A stretch of 64,000 nucleotides of DNA from Trebouxia sp. TZW2008 (taxonomy: Eukaryota > Chlorophyta > Trebouxiophyceae > Trebouxiales > Trebouxiaceae): the NCBI GenBank assembly GCA_002118135.1, contig BDIU01000386.1, positions 62,001 through 126,000 on the forward strand. Direction: 5' to 3'. The notes under the pieces are model-generated. The model saw only the letters and a list, made by a program, of their open reading frames with translations. It was not told the origin of the DNA and searched no databases. Shown here piece by piece: positions 1-10,026 of the stretch (position 1 is its first letter; every line of letters begins with the position of its first letter). Made by a program: the position numbers and the translations under genes.

Positions 1-459
1 ACTACACTAGCAGAGCCGACATCAGGCACCACTGGCATTGGCCTGGCCTTCATTGCAGTCATGATGTGGTACAAGCTGGTTCTGAAAATGCTGTCTTTAC
101 CTGCAGACTATACTAGTGGAGCCGACATCAGGCAACACTGGCATTGGCCTGGCCTTCACTGCAGTCATGATGTGGTACAAGCTGATTCTGAAAATGCTGT
201 GTTTACCTGCAGACTATACTAGCGGAGCCGACATCAGGCAACACTGGCATTGGCCTGGCCTTCATTGCAGTCATGATGTGGTACAAGCTGATTCTGAAAA
301 TGCTGTGTTTACCTGCAGACTATACTAGTGGAGCCGACATCGGGCAACACTGGCATTGGCCTGGCCTTCAAAAGGGATTACATGCTGGTGATGACCATGC
401 CCACCTCCATTGCATTGTTTCTCAAATTCAATCATTTGTCATGTTTTGCTCATCTGCAG
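1..459 (+). repeat. four 106-bp tandem copies of an acceptor-plus-exon segment (cysteine synthase)
   Basis: Direct repeats begin at 1, 107, 213 and 319, exactly 106 bp apart, ahead of the working exon at 460. Each copy starts after CTGCAG (the first lacks its upstream flank) and reads, in frame, a degraded version of the PLP-loop exon: [11 protein letters not shown] or TSGTTGIGLAF followed by a changed tail (VMMWYKL in place of AARGYKL). The fourth copy diverges after GLAF. The copies lie upstream of the complete exon, as expected if a segment spanning the 3' splice site was duplicated repeatedly. All keep an AG acceptor, so they are potential decoy or alternative exons. Confidence 0.85.
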
Positions 460-3023
460 ACTACATTAGTGGAGCCAACCTCAGGCAACACCGGCATCGG
501 GCTAGCCTTCATTGCAGCAGCAAGGGGATACAAGCTAGTGCTGACTATGCCAGCCTCCATGTCCACTGAGCGTAGGATCCTGCTTAGAGCTTTTGGAGCA
601 GAGCTGGTCCTCACAGACCCTGCCAAGGGTAAACAACACCTCATGATCTTAATATGTTGAATCTGTGTGACTGGTATCACTTATGATTGTCATGGTGGCC
701 ATGTCCCCATCACTGTCAATGTCGTGAGTTTTGTCTCAACTCTGCCTTCAATTGAAGTAGCAAGTCATCCACAACGGTGCCACATGACAGGTTTGCTGTA
801 CGTCAGGCACCAGTAAGACAGTCAACCAACCAATGCAAGATGTGCTCATTGCACAACAGGTTGCAGCTGCAGTCATGGCTGCGTTGAGTATCTCCCAAAA
901 GCTTGGGACCCACATGCAACCTCTTGATGCATTTTACAAGCATGTCCTTTGATGCTGCTGTCATCTGCTGGCTTCATGCCACAGGGAGCTGTCAACCACA
1001 CAAAGGAGATCAGAGCAGGTACAGTCAAGGGTCTAGGCAACTGAGCGCCTCACGCAAAACCAAAAGTCCCATGTCTACCTGCATTGCATCCAAACCCTCT
1101 CATGCTGTCTTTGTACTTTCAGGCATGAAGGAGGCTGTCAACAATGCAGAAGAGATTGCGGCAGCAACGCCCGACGCCTACGTCCTTCAGCAGTTTGAGA
1201 ACCCCGGCGACTGCAAGATCCACTGCAACAGCATTGCCTTTTACTGCCTTTTACATGTGAATTGCAGGCATGAAAGGAGCTGTTAACAAGGCAGAAGAGA
1301 TTGCGGCAGCAACGCCCGACGCCTACATCCTTCAGCAGTTTGAGAACCCCAACAACCCCAAGATCCACTACAACAGCACTGGCCCAGAGATCTGGAAAGA
1401 CTCAGAGGGAAAGGTGGACATCTTGATTGCTGGAGTAGGAACAGGCGGTACCATTACAGGCACTGGCCGTTACCTAAAAGAGCAAAACCCTGACATCAAG
1501 GTGTGTGTCCACCTGTGGTGTCGTCATAAAGAGCAAAACACTGACATCAATGCATGCCTTGACTCCAATTCCAATTGCTAGAATGGACCCTACAGAGAGT
1601 CAAAGTCATTTCTGGGTTGTCCCATCTGATCGTGACGTCATGGTCAGCGCTGCACAAGCATTGACTAATGCTGTCACAAGCGCAAATTATGGCATTGGAC
1701 CCTATGGAGCCTACAAATGCCCCAGTCATCTCTGGGCGCGCTCATGTGTTCATGAGAGCTGCAGTTGCAATGACCAGCACTTGCCATACATGTTGACTAG
1801 AGGCTAGCTGAAACTGTAGCCTATGTATCGACAGTTGAACGACAGGCATTCTCTTGCATGCAGATTGTGGCTGTGGAGCCTACAGAGTCCCCAGTCATTT
1901 CTGGGGGTGCTCCAGGGCCCCACAAGATCCAGGGCATTGGCGCTGGATTCATCCCTGGCAACCTGGACACAAGCATCATTGATGAAGTCATCCAGGTGGG
2001 TCACCACAATAAGAAGACATGGTGTATGTGCTTCAGGCAGCCAAGAAGGCTGGCGGCACATGCCATACAGTGGCAACGGATATGTGTGCATCTCGAGTGC
2101 TACTGCCTACACACCCACATCATTCATAAGCCATTCAAATGAGTCATCACAGCTGCTGCAACCTTGATCCCAGCATCCTAATCAGGGTCAATGTGCATCA
2201 GTATACAATGGCTGTGGCCGAGCTTGTCTCGGGATTGATCATTGCTTCTGTATGCACCTACCAAGCTGATTCAATCTTCATCAGCAAGCAGTGACAGTGA
2301 CAATGCAAGACTGTTGTTCACGCAGCACATTCTGTGCTGTGAAGACAAGCGCTGTCATCCGTGTTTGACAGCAAAAAAGGCAACAGAGAGGTTGACGGGC
2401 AAAACTTTATGGTATTTACTTACATGACTTCCACGGTTTTTCTACTCAGCTACTGAAGTATTGGCAGATGATGCACTGCATCAATGCCTGGCTGTATGGT
2501 GATGGTGTTTTTCTTACAAGGCATTAGTACTGCACCTCTAGCGGAGCCATGACGCTGCAAGTCCTGCGCTACATGCTCCACACCCAAGACTGCTGGTATA
2601 CTGCAGTGGAATCCTGACGGTATCATCACAGTGTCTGCTAATGCTGCCTAAACATTGCGGAATTGCTTAGTGATGCAGTAATTCAGCTCCTTGAGCTATA
2701 TATCCTCAACAACAAGACTGCTGATGTGCTACACCAGTACCTGTGTTATTGCTGCACTGGCTGACGCCTTCGCTGTGCTGCAGGTGTCAAGTGATGACTC
2801 AGTGGCAATGGCAAGGCGGCTAGCGCTAGAAGAGGGACTGCTTTGTGGAATCTCATCAGGAGCAGCAACAGTAGCAGCAATAAAGGTTGCAAAGCGGCCT
2901 GAGAACAAGGGCAAGCTTGTCGTTACTGTGCTGCCCAGCTTTGGCGAGCGATATCTGTCATCTGTGTTGTTCCAGTCTATCAGGGAAGAAGCAGAAAAGA
3001 TGACAGCAGCAGACACGCCTTGA
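460..3023 (+). CDS. OASTL: cysteine synthase / O-acetylserine (thiol) lyase, 3' part
   Basis: Condenses O-acetylserine with sulfide to cysteine, using PLP. Four exons are visible: 460-628, 1268-1500, 1864-1995 and 2784-3023. Phases agree at the first joint (phase 1) and the next two (phase 0), with GT-AG ends. The first shows the substrate loop TSGNTGIG and [10 protein letters not shown]. The second carries the PLP-phosphate loop [18 protein letters not shown]. The third has [14 protein letters not shown] and [12 protein letters not shown]. The last has [13 protein letters not shown] and ends in TAADTP before TGA at 3021-3023. The 5' exons, including the PLP-binding lysine, lie left of the window, so the protein is truncated here. 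It cannot be decided whether the enzyme is cytosolic, plastid or mitochondrial. Partial copies of three of its exons litter the introns. An AATAAA follows the stop at about 3044. Confidence 0.93.
984..1236 (+). repeat. partial copies of cysteine synthase exon 1268-1500
   Basis: About 113 bp from 1124 to 1236 repeat the 5' part of the exon that starts at 1268, including the CAG acceptor, with nearly the same reading frame ([19 protein letters not shown] against [19 protein letters not shown]). The copy breaks off after the KIHCNS segment. A shorter relic at about 984-1017 encodes [11 protein letters not shown]. Both lie upstream of the complete exon. Confidence 0.8.
1576..1740 (+). repeat. two degenerate copies of cysteine synthase exon 1864-1995
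   Basis: Segments near 1580-1630 and 1690-1735 resemble the start of the exon at 1864 (AATGGACCCTACAGAGAGTC and TATGGAGCCTACAAATGCCC against TGTGGAGCCTACAGAGTCCC). Both have lost the frame and have no clear acceptor, so they look like decayed acceptor-side duplications. Confidence 0.6.
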
Positions 3024-3648
3024 TTGTGTGATCAGCGGGACCAGAATAAAGCTTGTGTGGTGGTTATGCTGTGCTGCGTTTGAGTTTGCCTCAGGCTGTC
3101 TAGGTAGCCATGTTCACTGGTTTGCAAGGCTGCTATGGTAGACATTTCTTGTTGGCAGTCTAGCACATGAACAAGCAACCTGAGCTGGTTGCAATACCTG
3201 ACTGTCTGTTGGACAAGCTGTATGACTTTTCGAACAAAAGGCATGTGGGACTCAACATTTCAGCTGTTGCAGACTCGAGGCTGCTGCATTCGCAGACTGA
3301 CTTAATGCATTCGCAGCATTCTTCATCGCTGCTCAAGTCTTGGAGCAATCGACAGGTAGTCAACTTTTGACTTGCCAACAGCACCATGTGAAGCGCAAGA
3401 GTAATTCACACCATTTTTCAAGCTTGATTCTTGGAACCAATGCACTCATTCAATGTAAGTCTGCACAATCTGTTCTGGAACATGATGATGCAACTGCAGA
3501 ATGAATTATTGTTTTGCAACTCGACCTGGTATACGACAACAGGATTTGTAAAGCACCTGAAGCCCGTCAAATTGAATGTAACATAACACAACAAGTACAA
3601 TGAAGTCAGTTACGATCACTGTCTCTTGATCGAGTGCTGAAGTCTCTG
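3024..3648. other. convergent intergenic region
   Basis: 3' flank of cysteine synthase (+) and of the unknown gene at 3649-6173 (-). Short open frames here have no recognisable similarity, and I see nothing else. Confidence 0.5.
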
Positions 3649-6173
3649 TCAGTAATGCCTCTTCTTATCATGTCTTCGCGGTCGATGGCGCTGCTGGCTA
3701 GGCGTGGGGTCAGTGACCTTAGTGGCAATCTTTGCCAACCTCTTAGTTAACAAGGCTTCCTGCACACGGAACATCACATTGGACGTGCACTTCGGAACAC
3801 CACCTAGGTGCACGTCTGCTCACACAGGTTGTGTGGGCCTACGTGCTGAGGCATTGAATCAATCATCTGCTTCAGTCTAACATTATGCTCAACCAGATAG
3901 ATGTTCAAAGTGCATCGTATACGTGACTGCAGACAAATTCCAGAACATTGCTGGAAGAGGAACGCAGGCGTGGCAAAATTTGCACTCAAACCTTGAAGGC
4001 AGCAACAGCCCACTGATGTATCACGTGAGCAGCAGCAACATACACAAATGAGGCTTGCTGGTGTTGGTCAACTTCTGCATTGTACGAGCAGCATGCATGA
4101 ACAAAAGAGCTTGGCTGAGAGTGCTCCAGCGCACTGAATGGCACAGTATGGGCAGTTAATTTGCACACACAAGTGCATAGCATCAACGGTAATCAGGGCT
4201 GCATGATGCAAAATGTGTATCCTGAGCACACCTGTGTAGTGGTCTGCTTTGCACTGTCATTGGCAGATCCAGGAAAGCCAGCTGAGTGAGCATCTGAAAG
4301 AGGTTCTTGGATAATGTTATCATCAGTCGAGCTGATCTTGGTGCAGCACTCAATCAGGAAAGTGACACCTGCACAAGCGTATCTTCAGAGAATTGACACC
4401 AAATGCACAGATCTATGCTTCTTGCGACGCAGGGGCAAACTGTGCAGCACCAAGCAGCACTGACTGCAATGTTGTGAAGAAACACTTGAGGGCATCATTG
4501 GTTTGCGCAACAGCAGTATAGAACCACCAAACGCAGCCCAGGCAAGAATATGCACAATTTGCTGCAGCAGAAGCCGAATGGCTCACCTGATACGGAAAGC
4601 TGAATCACAGTGAGGATGTCCACGCAAATCAGCAAGGCCAGGAGGTAGATGCCCAGGTCCTGTTCCTCCTTCACGTCATTGAGACCTGCAGCCACACTGG
4701 ATAAAGTCAGGATGCATTGCTCACTCTGGCATGCTTGCAAGTATATGTGAGTTCACAAATGTATTAAGTCAACATGCTGCAGCACCAAAAAGAAACTTGT
4801 GAACAATCAAAAACCCTTCAGATGAGAGCCATGAGCAAGTCATGATGGTGAATGACACTCGAATACAGACATTGAACTGCAGCAAAATGTGCTTGTGAAC
4901 TATCATGTCACAGAAAGCAGGCAAGCAACAGCGCGAGTTAAGTTGTTACCTGAGGTTGGGATAGGTATCACCGTAATGTAGGTCGCGTGGTCTGTGGAGT
5001 CATCTGAAGTAGCTGAAAAAGTCCTGATGTCCAGAAGGAGAGGCGACCAAGGCACTTCACACCAGCACCTCTGCACCTGGTGAGCAGGAATGTCCAAGTT
5101 CCACAAGGTCAAATCCAAGCTGCTTCTGGCTGCTGTGCTTGTGATGTGAAGTCTGCTCCCTGCCAGCGTCTTGGAAGTGCCAAAGGCGAATTTACTCAAG
5201 TCAAGGGGCTCAGCTCTTGTGGCCGTCTTGCTCTGCCTGGCCTCTGACAAACGAATTGACTGAAGGTGCAGCAGTGAAGAAAGATGGGTGCCATCTGGCG
5301 CTGCAATTGTGTTGGCATCTGTGAATATAGCACTTGAAGCAGCGTTGAGCATTGTTGCATTGGCAGACTGGATGTGAGAGCAGACGAGTCGCTCAGGGTT
5401 CAGCACTTGGTCAAGCGTCTGAGGAAAGCTGCTGCCAGGGATGTGCAGCAAATCACTGGAGGTCTTTCTGGCGCTGGAAGCAGTGAAGGCGTAAGGCACC
5501 AAGGCATAGTCATGGTGTTGGCAGGCAGCTGCAGCTGAGTGTACACCTTTGTGCACTGCTGCCGCTGCTGGTGATGGTGTTGCTGCCGTTCAGAACAGCT
5601 ACACTCATGTGGCTGTTGCTAGTGATGGTGCTAGTGCTGACGCTGAGAACAGGCACAGTGCTGGCCTCATCCAAAGCTGTGACTGACGCGAGGGAACTGA
5701 CCTGATCCCTGAGACATGATCGTAGCCATGCCAGCCTAGCCAAGCTTGCCCTCGCATCAAGGTCAGCCCGAAAGGCCTTTGTTCCCCTCCCGAAAGGCGC
5801 TGCAGTCGATGGACAGCTCCGCTAACACCAGTGGCGTCGACGATGGGTTTTGGAGAACCAGGTACTGACAGACTGTGGGCTGAGACTGCTCTAGCGCAAG
5901 TCTGCAGAGCTCACCTATCTGCTGCACGTAGTGCTGTGACTGGGGAACGAGTCTCAAAAGCAGGCTACCCAGCGCACTTGACGGTCCAGTTGATACACCA
6001 TGGAAAGGGTGAGGCTCTTGATTTGCTGATAAAGCTTGCAGCAGGCCTTCCAGAGGATCCTGGGGACCCAACGCAGGCACTGATGGCCAAATACAGGCAA
6101 ATAGTACTCTCTTGCATGCTGGCAGATGCAATGCATAACTTGCTGAGGACCAACCCACTAGGGCGTCAAGCAA
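3649..6173 (-). CDS. unknown protein A, tandem paralogue of 6764-9403
   Basis: Family not recognised. The last exon (3649-3759, acceptor GTGCAG) encodes LAKIATKVTDPTPSQQ and a basic tail RRHDKKRHY, matching LAKIATKVTQ...RRNNKKRH of the neighbour. An exon ending at 4587 (start about 4696 or 4685) encodes a hydrophobic segment DLGIYLLALLICVDILTVIQL, parallel to the neighbour's membrane segment. A Ser/Thr-rich exon ends at 4950 and contains VPWSPLLLDIRTFSAT, parallel to the neighbour's QPPWAPLSLEISVTTAS. The most upstream open stretch (to about 6173) contains YLVLQNPSSTPLVLAELSI, which faintly resembles PapD/Ig-like beta domains, a guess only. A frame change near 5560 and unclear upstream splice sites mean the copy may be partly decayed. 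The true start is not determined. Confidence 0.45.
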
Positions 6174-6763
6174 TGATTTCCACTGTGTTTGGCTTCACAT
6201 ATGTTTGATGTTTAGGCAAGTTGGGGAAACGGTGACAGCATCAGCTGCACAAAGGATCCCCTCAGCAAATGAGCCATGTGTATCTCCAATAGTGCCTCAG
6301 CAGCAGCCTGGCCACACCTCCTCTAGAATTGAATGACTTTGCACGGCCTGCAGCAGGCTCAGGCTAGTTGAACAAGTTTGAGTGGTTCTGTTGTAAACTT
6401 TCTCACCAGTGAGCCGTGTTGTGCTCGTCCACGAGCCCACATTGATTTGCTGTTCTCAGGGGCAGTGTAGATGCAAACTCGCTTTGCGATTGATTGGCAT
6501 GCTTCGCAAACACGCAAAGACAGACAGCAGCAGCAGATTTGAGTTGCAGGGCACTGCAGTGATCAGTTGCGAAAGTGACTGTGAATGCATCTGCGTCTGC
6601 ACTTCAAACGAGACAATTCTTGCCAAGGCTGTCACATCTCTGTGTCAACATACATGCAGCAGCAACAATCTGTCATTACAATACGCAGGTCTGGCTTGTA
6701 CGATTGGAAGACACGTCTGACAATCAAACACAAAATTCTTCCCAAGCAAGTTCGATTGCGCTT
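6174..6763. other. spacer between the two tandem unknown genes
   Basis: 3' flank of the 6764-9403 gene and possible promoter of the 3649-6173 gene. Apart from a TGTAA on the minus strand at 6676-6680, I see nothing in it. Confidence 0.4.
6676..6680 (-). terminator. possible TGTAA poly(A) signal
   Basis: TGTAA on the minus strand lies 84 nt beyond the stop of the unknown gene B. TGTAA is the usual polyadenylation signal in chlorophytes such as Chlamydomonas. Its use here is inferred. Confidence 0.4.
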
Positions 6764-9403
6764 CTAGTGGCGCTTTTTGTTGTTGCGGCGTGCTTGTTGC
6801 TGCCGCTGGCAACGCTGTGTGACCTTAGTGGCGATCTTGGCCAGGTCTCTGATTGCCTCGCCTTTCTGCAAGACACGAAACATGGATCACAAATGCGTCA
6901 CGTCGGGCACCATGCATGAATAACCCTCAGTGTATTGACATGCAGCAGCTTGTCATAGAATGCCAGCATATGGCCTGCTCGGCACAGGCTGAACACTATG
7001 TGAAGGGCAAGCTGAGAAGACATGTACAATGCAAGCAGCTTGCACAAGGTGCTGTGTTGTCATTGACACTGCAAATACAAATATTTGCAACCTGGCTTGT
7101 GTGATGCTTTGGGTTGCAGCGCACAGCATCTCAGTTGAGGCTTTCTGGTGTTGGTCAAATGGCGCTGACAAGCAGACTGTTGCTTCCAAGCATAATGCAC
7201 TGATGCATGCATTACAAACAGGCGCATCTATGCAACATGAACGGCGTGGTGAACAACATTGTCGCAAACAAAGTGTGATGTTTTCCTACCTGTGTCTGCT
7301 GTCTCTGCTCGGCATGCTTGACAGACAGGGTCACAGTAATGGGCGTAGTTGTCGTGAGAGTTTCTTGCAGTTTGATGTCTCTTGTTCTGGCTAACAAGGC
7401 GCATGTCATCGTCTTCTTGACAAAGCGCACACCTGCAAAGCATCATCATGCCTTTTCACAACATCAACTAGTCTGTTTGCTGATGATGCATGTACTTCTA
7501 TTTGCTGGGCAGGTGACAATCATTGGTACCCTAAGTACCAAAACAGTATATGTGCACAGCGCTTCTGCATGTTGCAAGCTTTGCAGGAGATGACAATGCT
7601 GCATTGCAGTCAACATGCTGCAACTTTCATGCAGGAATGCAAAACTTGAACTGTATGTGCTGCATCAAGCATGACTCTACATGCTGTATTGTATGTTGTA
7701 ACTTTCAACTGTTCATGCTGTACAAACTTGAGTAGTGCTCACCAGAACGGATGAACTTGACCGCTGCCAAGATGTTGCACAGAGCTAGCAACATCAGGGT
7801 ATACATAACGCTCACAGAGTCAATGTCCTCATTGGCAACCTCATTGTACACTGCAGTCAAAGCCACCCGGCTCAGCATTGACAGCGTCATGCAGATCGTG
7901 CACATGCACAAATTGAGGGTTTTGGTTCATGGCAGGCAAAAGAGGGCATGCTGACTATGTGTACGCAGACAGAGGTTCATGAGTTGCTGCAGGCAAGAAT
8001 CCAACATGCTGTCAATCAGAAACCATGCTGTGCAGCTGATTCTGGTTTAATCATCACATTGACCAAGCTGCCATCTCTGAAAATGCAAAGCTGCAGTTTG
8101 CCAAACAATGCAAAAATTGAGATGTACAGCAGCATATTTACCTGTGTTGACGTCAGACGTCACACAAACGTGAAACCCAGGACTAGCTGTGGTCACACTT
8201 ATTTCCAGGGAGAGGGGAGCCCAAGGGGGCTGAGCTGTGCAGCTCTGCACAAGCTGAAGGGGGGAAGTCCTGTTGAAGTTGAAGCCAGAATCAGATTTTA
8301 GGCCTGACACCTGCTGACTGGTGGGGCTGAAGTGCTGTTGAGCGCTGAAGTCAGAGTTAGCTCTCGGTGCTGACATCTGCTGACTAGAGAAGCTCGAAAG
8401 TGGTGCTGTCATGGTCGGAAGATCACAGGGCATGGCATAATAAGGCGCTGATGCTGAGGCTGGAATGGCAAATGTGGGAGAGCTCACTGTCAAAGCTGTG
8501 AGGTTTCCAAGGTCAGGGACTGAGCAGGCAAAGCGCTCAGGGGCGGATCGAGGGTCACTGACAGCAGCAAGATTGCCAGAGAGTGAAGTCAAGGAGCTAT
8601 CCAAAGAGTGAGTGGCAGCGTTGATGCTGCTAGGGGAGCAACTGAGCATGTGAGTGCAGCAGCTGCTGCTGAAGGTGACAAGGGGTGGTGCCTGAGGGGC
8701 AAGACCGCTGACACGGGTGCTGGGTGATGCCGTGTCAGGGGAAGTAACAGGCATAGGGTGCAGGTGAGGTGCCGTGTCTGAGGAAGGGGTGGGCAGTGTC
8801 AAAGCAGGCGTGGATTTGTGAACACCAACTGGACTGGTGTAAGGAAGAGCAGTGCTGACAGTGCCATCAGTGCTGCTGTTGACAGCCAAGGGCAAAGCAC
8901 TGGTGGCAGGCAGAGGGACAGCAGAGCCCTGGCAAAGGCTCAAAGCGATCATTGCCAGCACGAAGGCGCTGCATGTGTAGTGGATGGTCCAGAACTGCCT
9001 CATGTGGTTGGACCAAGTGAAAGCCGGAGCCGTGGGATGAATGACGGGCTTGAAGAGCGAGCCCTGAAGGCCACTGTAGCCGGGCTTGTTGCGCTTGGTC
9101 TCCAGGCTCACGCGACGCCGTGAAATGCAACGGGCACGGTAGACCTCCCAGCAGATGCAAAGGGCGCCGAGCAGGCACAACGTTGAAACGTGTTCTGCAC
9201 CGCGAAGCAAGCAGGCCAGAGTGAGAGGACGTGACATGCTTCATGCAAGCCTCGACCTGCAGAGCGCTGAAACAAGCTGCCTTACCTGCCACTGTGATGG
9301 ACAGGTTGTGAGCAAAGACTTCTGATGAAATATGGCGCCATAAGAACTGCAGGATAGTTAGCAGTTGGGCCCACGCCATCCACAAACCCTGTGGCAAAGG
9401 CAT
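6764..9403 (-). CDS. unknown Ser/Thr-rich membrane protein B
   Basis: Family not recognised. Exon 1 (9286-9403) starts MPLPQGLWMAWAQLL. It joins in phase 1 at GCA-G/AA to a long exon (8142-9194). Together they give three hydrophobic segments (LWMAWAQLLTILQFLW, VSTLCLLGALCICW and YTCSAFVLAMIALSLC) followed by about 270 residues rich in Ser, Thr, Pro and Ala. The choice of acceptor at 9194 avoids an in-frame TGA and keeps phase. Later exons: 7743-7850 (acidic NEVANEDIDSVSV then MYTLMLLALCNILAAVKFI, a fourth membrane segment), 7290-7386 (ITVTLSVKHAEQRQQTQ) and the terminal 6764-6865 (KGEAIRDLAKIATKVTQ with a Lys/Arg tail). The joint between the last membrane exon and 7386 is out of phase, so an exon is probably missing. 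The gene is duplicated at 3649-6173. Confidence 0.6.
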
Positions 9404-10026
9404 CCCGACAACTTTGCAAACAGCGGATGGGCTTAGCTCTTGCGAGAAATAAGAAACGGCAGAGGCGTGCAGGAATGCGTTGATGAAGCAATTGCGTGGT
9501 GTCCTTCACCGAATTGCACTTGTCTTGTGGGTCTTGAGTCTTCGCGCCATCGCATGTCGCGCCCTGTTCATAACGCTCAGAGGGCAACCGCCCTGTTGCC
9601 GTTACGTCTTTAGGCATCGATTTTGGAGCTGTGAAGACAGCAGCTAAACCTCATTCAACTCTGAGCTGCCATGCGATGACGCACAGAAAGCAGTCTTGTG
9701 TGTTCTTGCTGTTGCAGCTGGCTGAGCCATTGACCTAAAAGTCCACTAGCCAACCAAGCAACTGCAATATTAATGCGCTGCTGTCTGTACATGTTCAAAC
9801 ACAGCCTGAATGTAGCCTCTGATGCCCATTCACTGCAACACTCATTCACCGTATGCTGGCTGCAGGCACAAACTCAAGCCCAATGGATGACTTCATCCAT
9901 TACATGCATGAGTGCAAGGTGGAGAGCTTGATGATGTTGTGACTGGGCTGTGAGTAACTGGCCAGGGCAGCGACACAAGAACCTGACGCATTAGACGACC
10001 ATAAGGCAAGTCTAACTAAGACAAGG
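9404..10026. other. intergenic between unknown gene B and the glycosyltransferase
   Basis: Promoter side of unknown gene B and 3' flank of the UDP-glycosyltransferase, both on the minus strand. The TGTAA at 9900-9904 is the only element I can point to. Confidence 0.45.
9900..9904 (-). terminator. possible TGTAA poly(A) signal of the glycosyltransferase
   Basis: Minus-strand TGTAA 123 nt downstream of the stop codon at 10027-10029. Inferred from the algal consensus only. Confidence 0.4.

Noticed and set aside
1..459. Regular direct repeats suggesting a CRISPR array or satellite DNA
   Set aside because: The 106-bp units are homologous along their whole length to the neighbouring cysteine synthase exon and its acceptor, with no unique spacers, and the context is eukaryotic.
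5831..6208. Plus-strand frame of 125 codons
   Set aside because: It lies opposite the minus-strand frame containing LVLQNPSSTPLVLAELSI and has no family features; more likely the antisense shadow of gene A.
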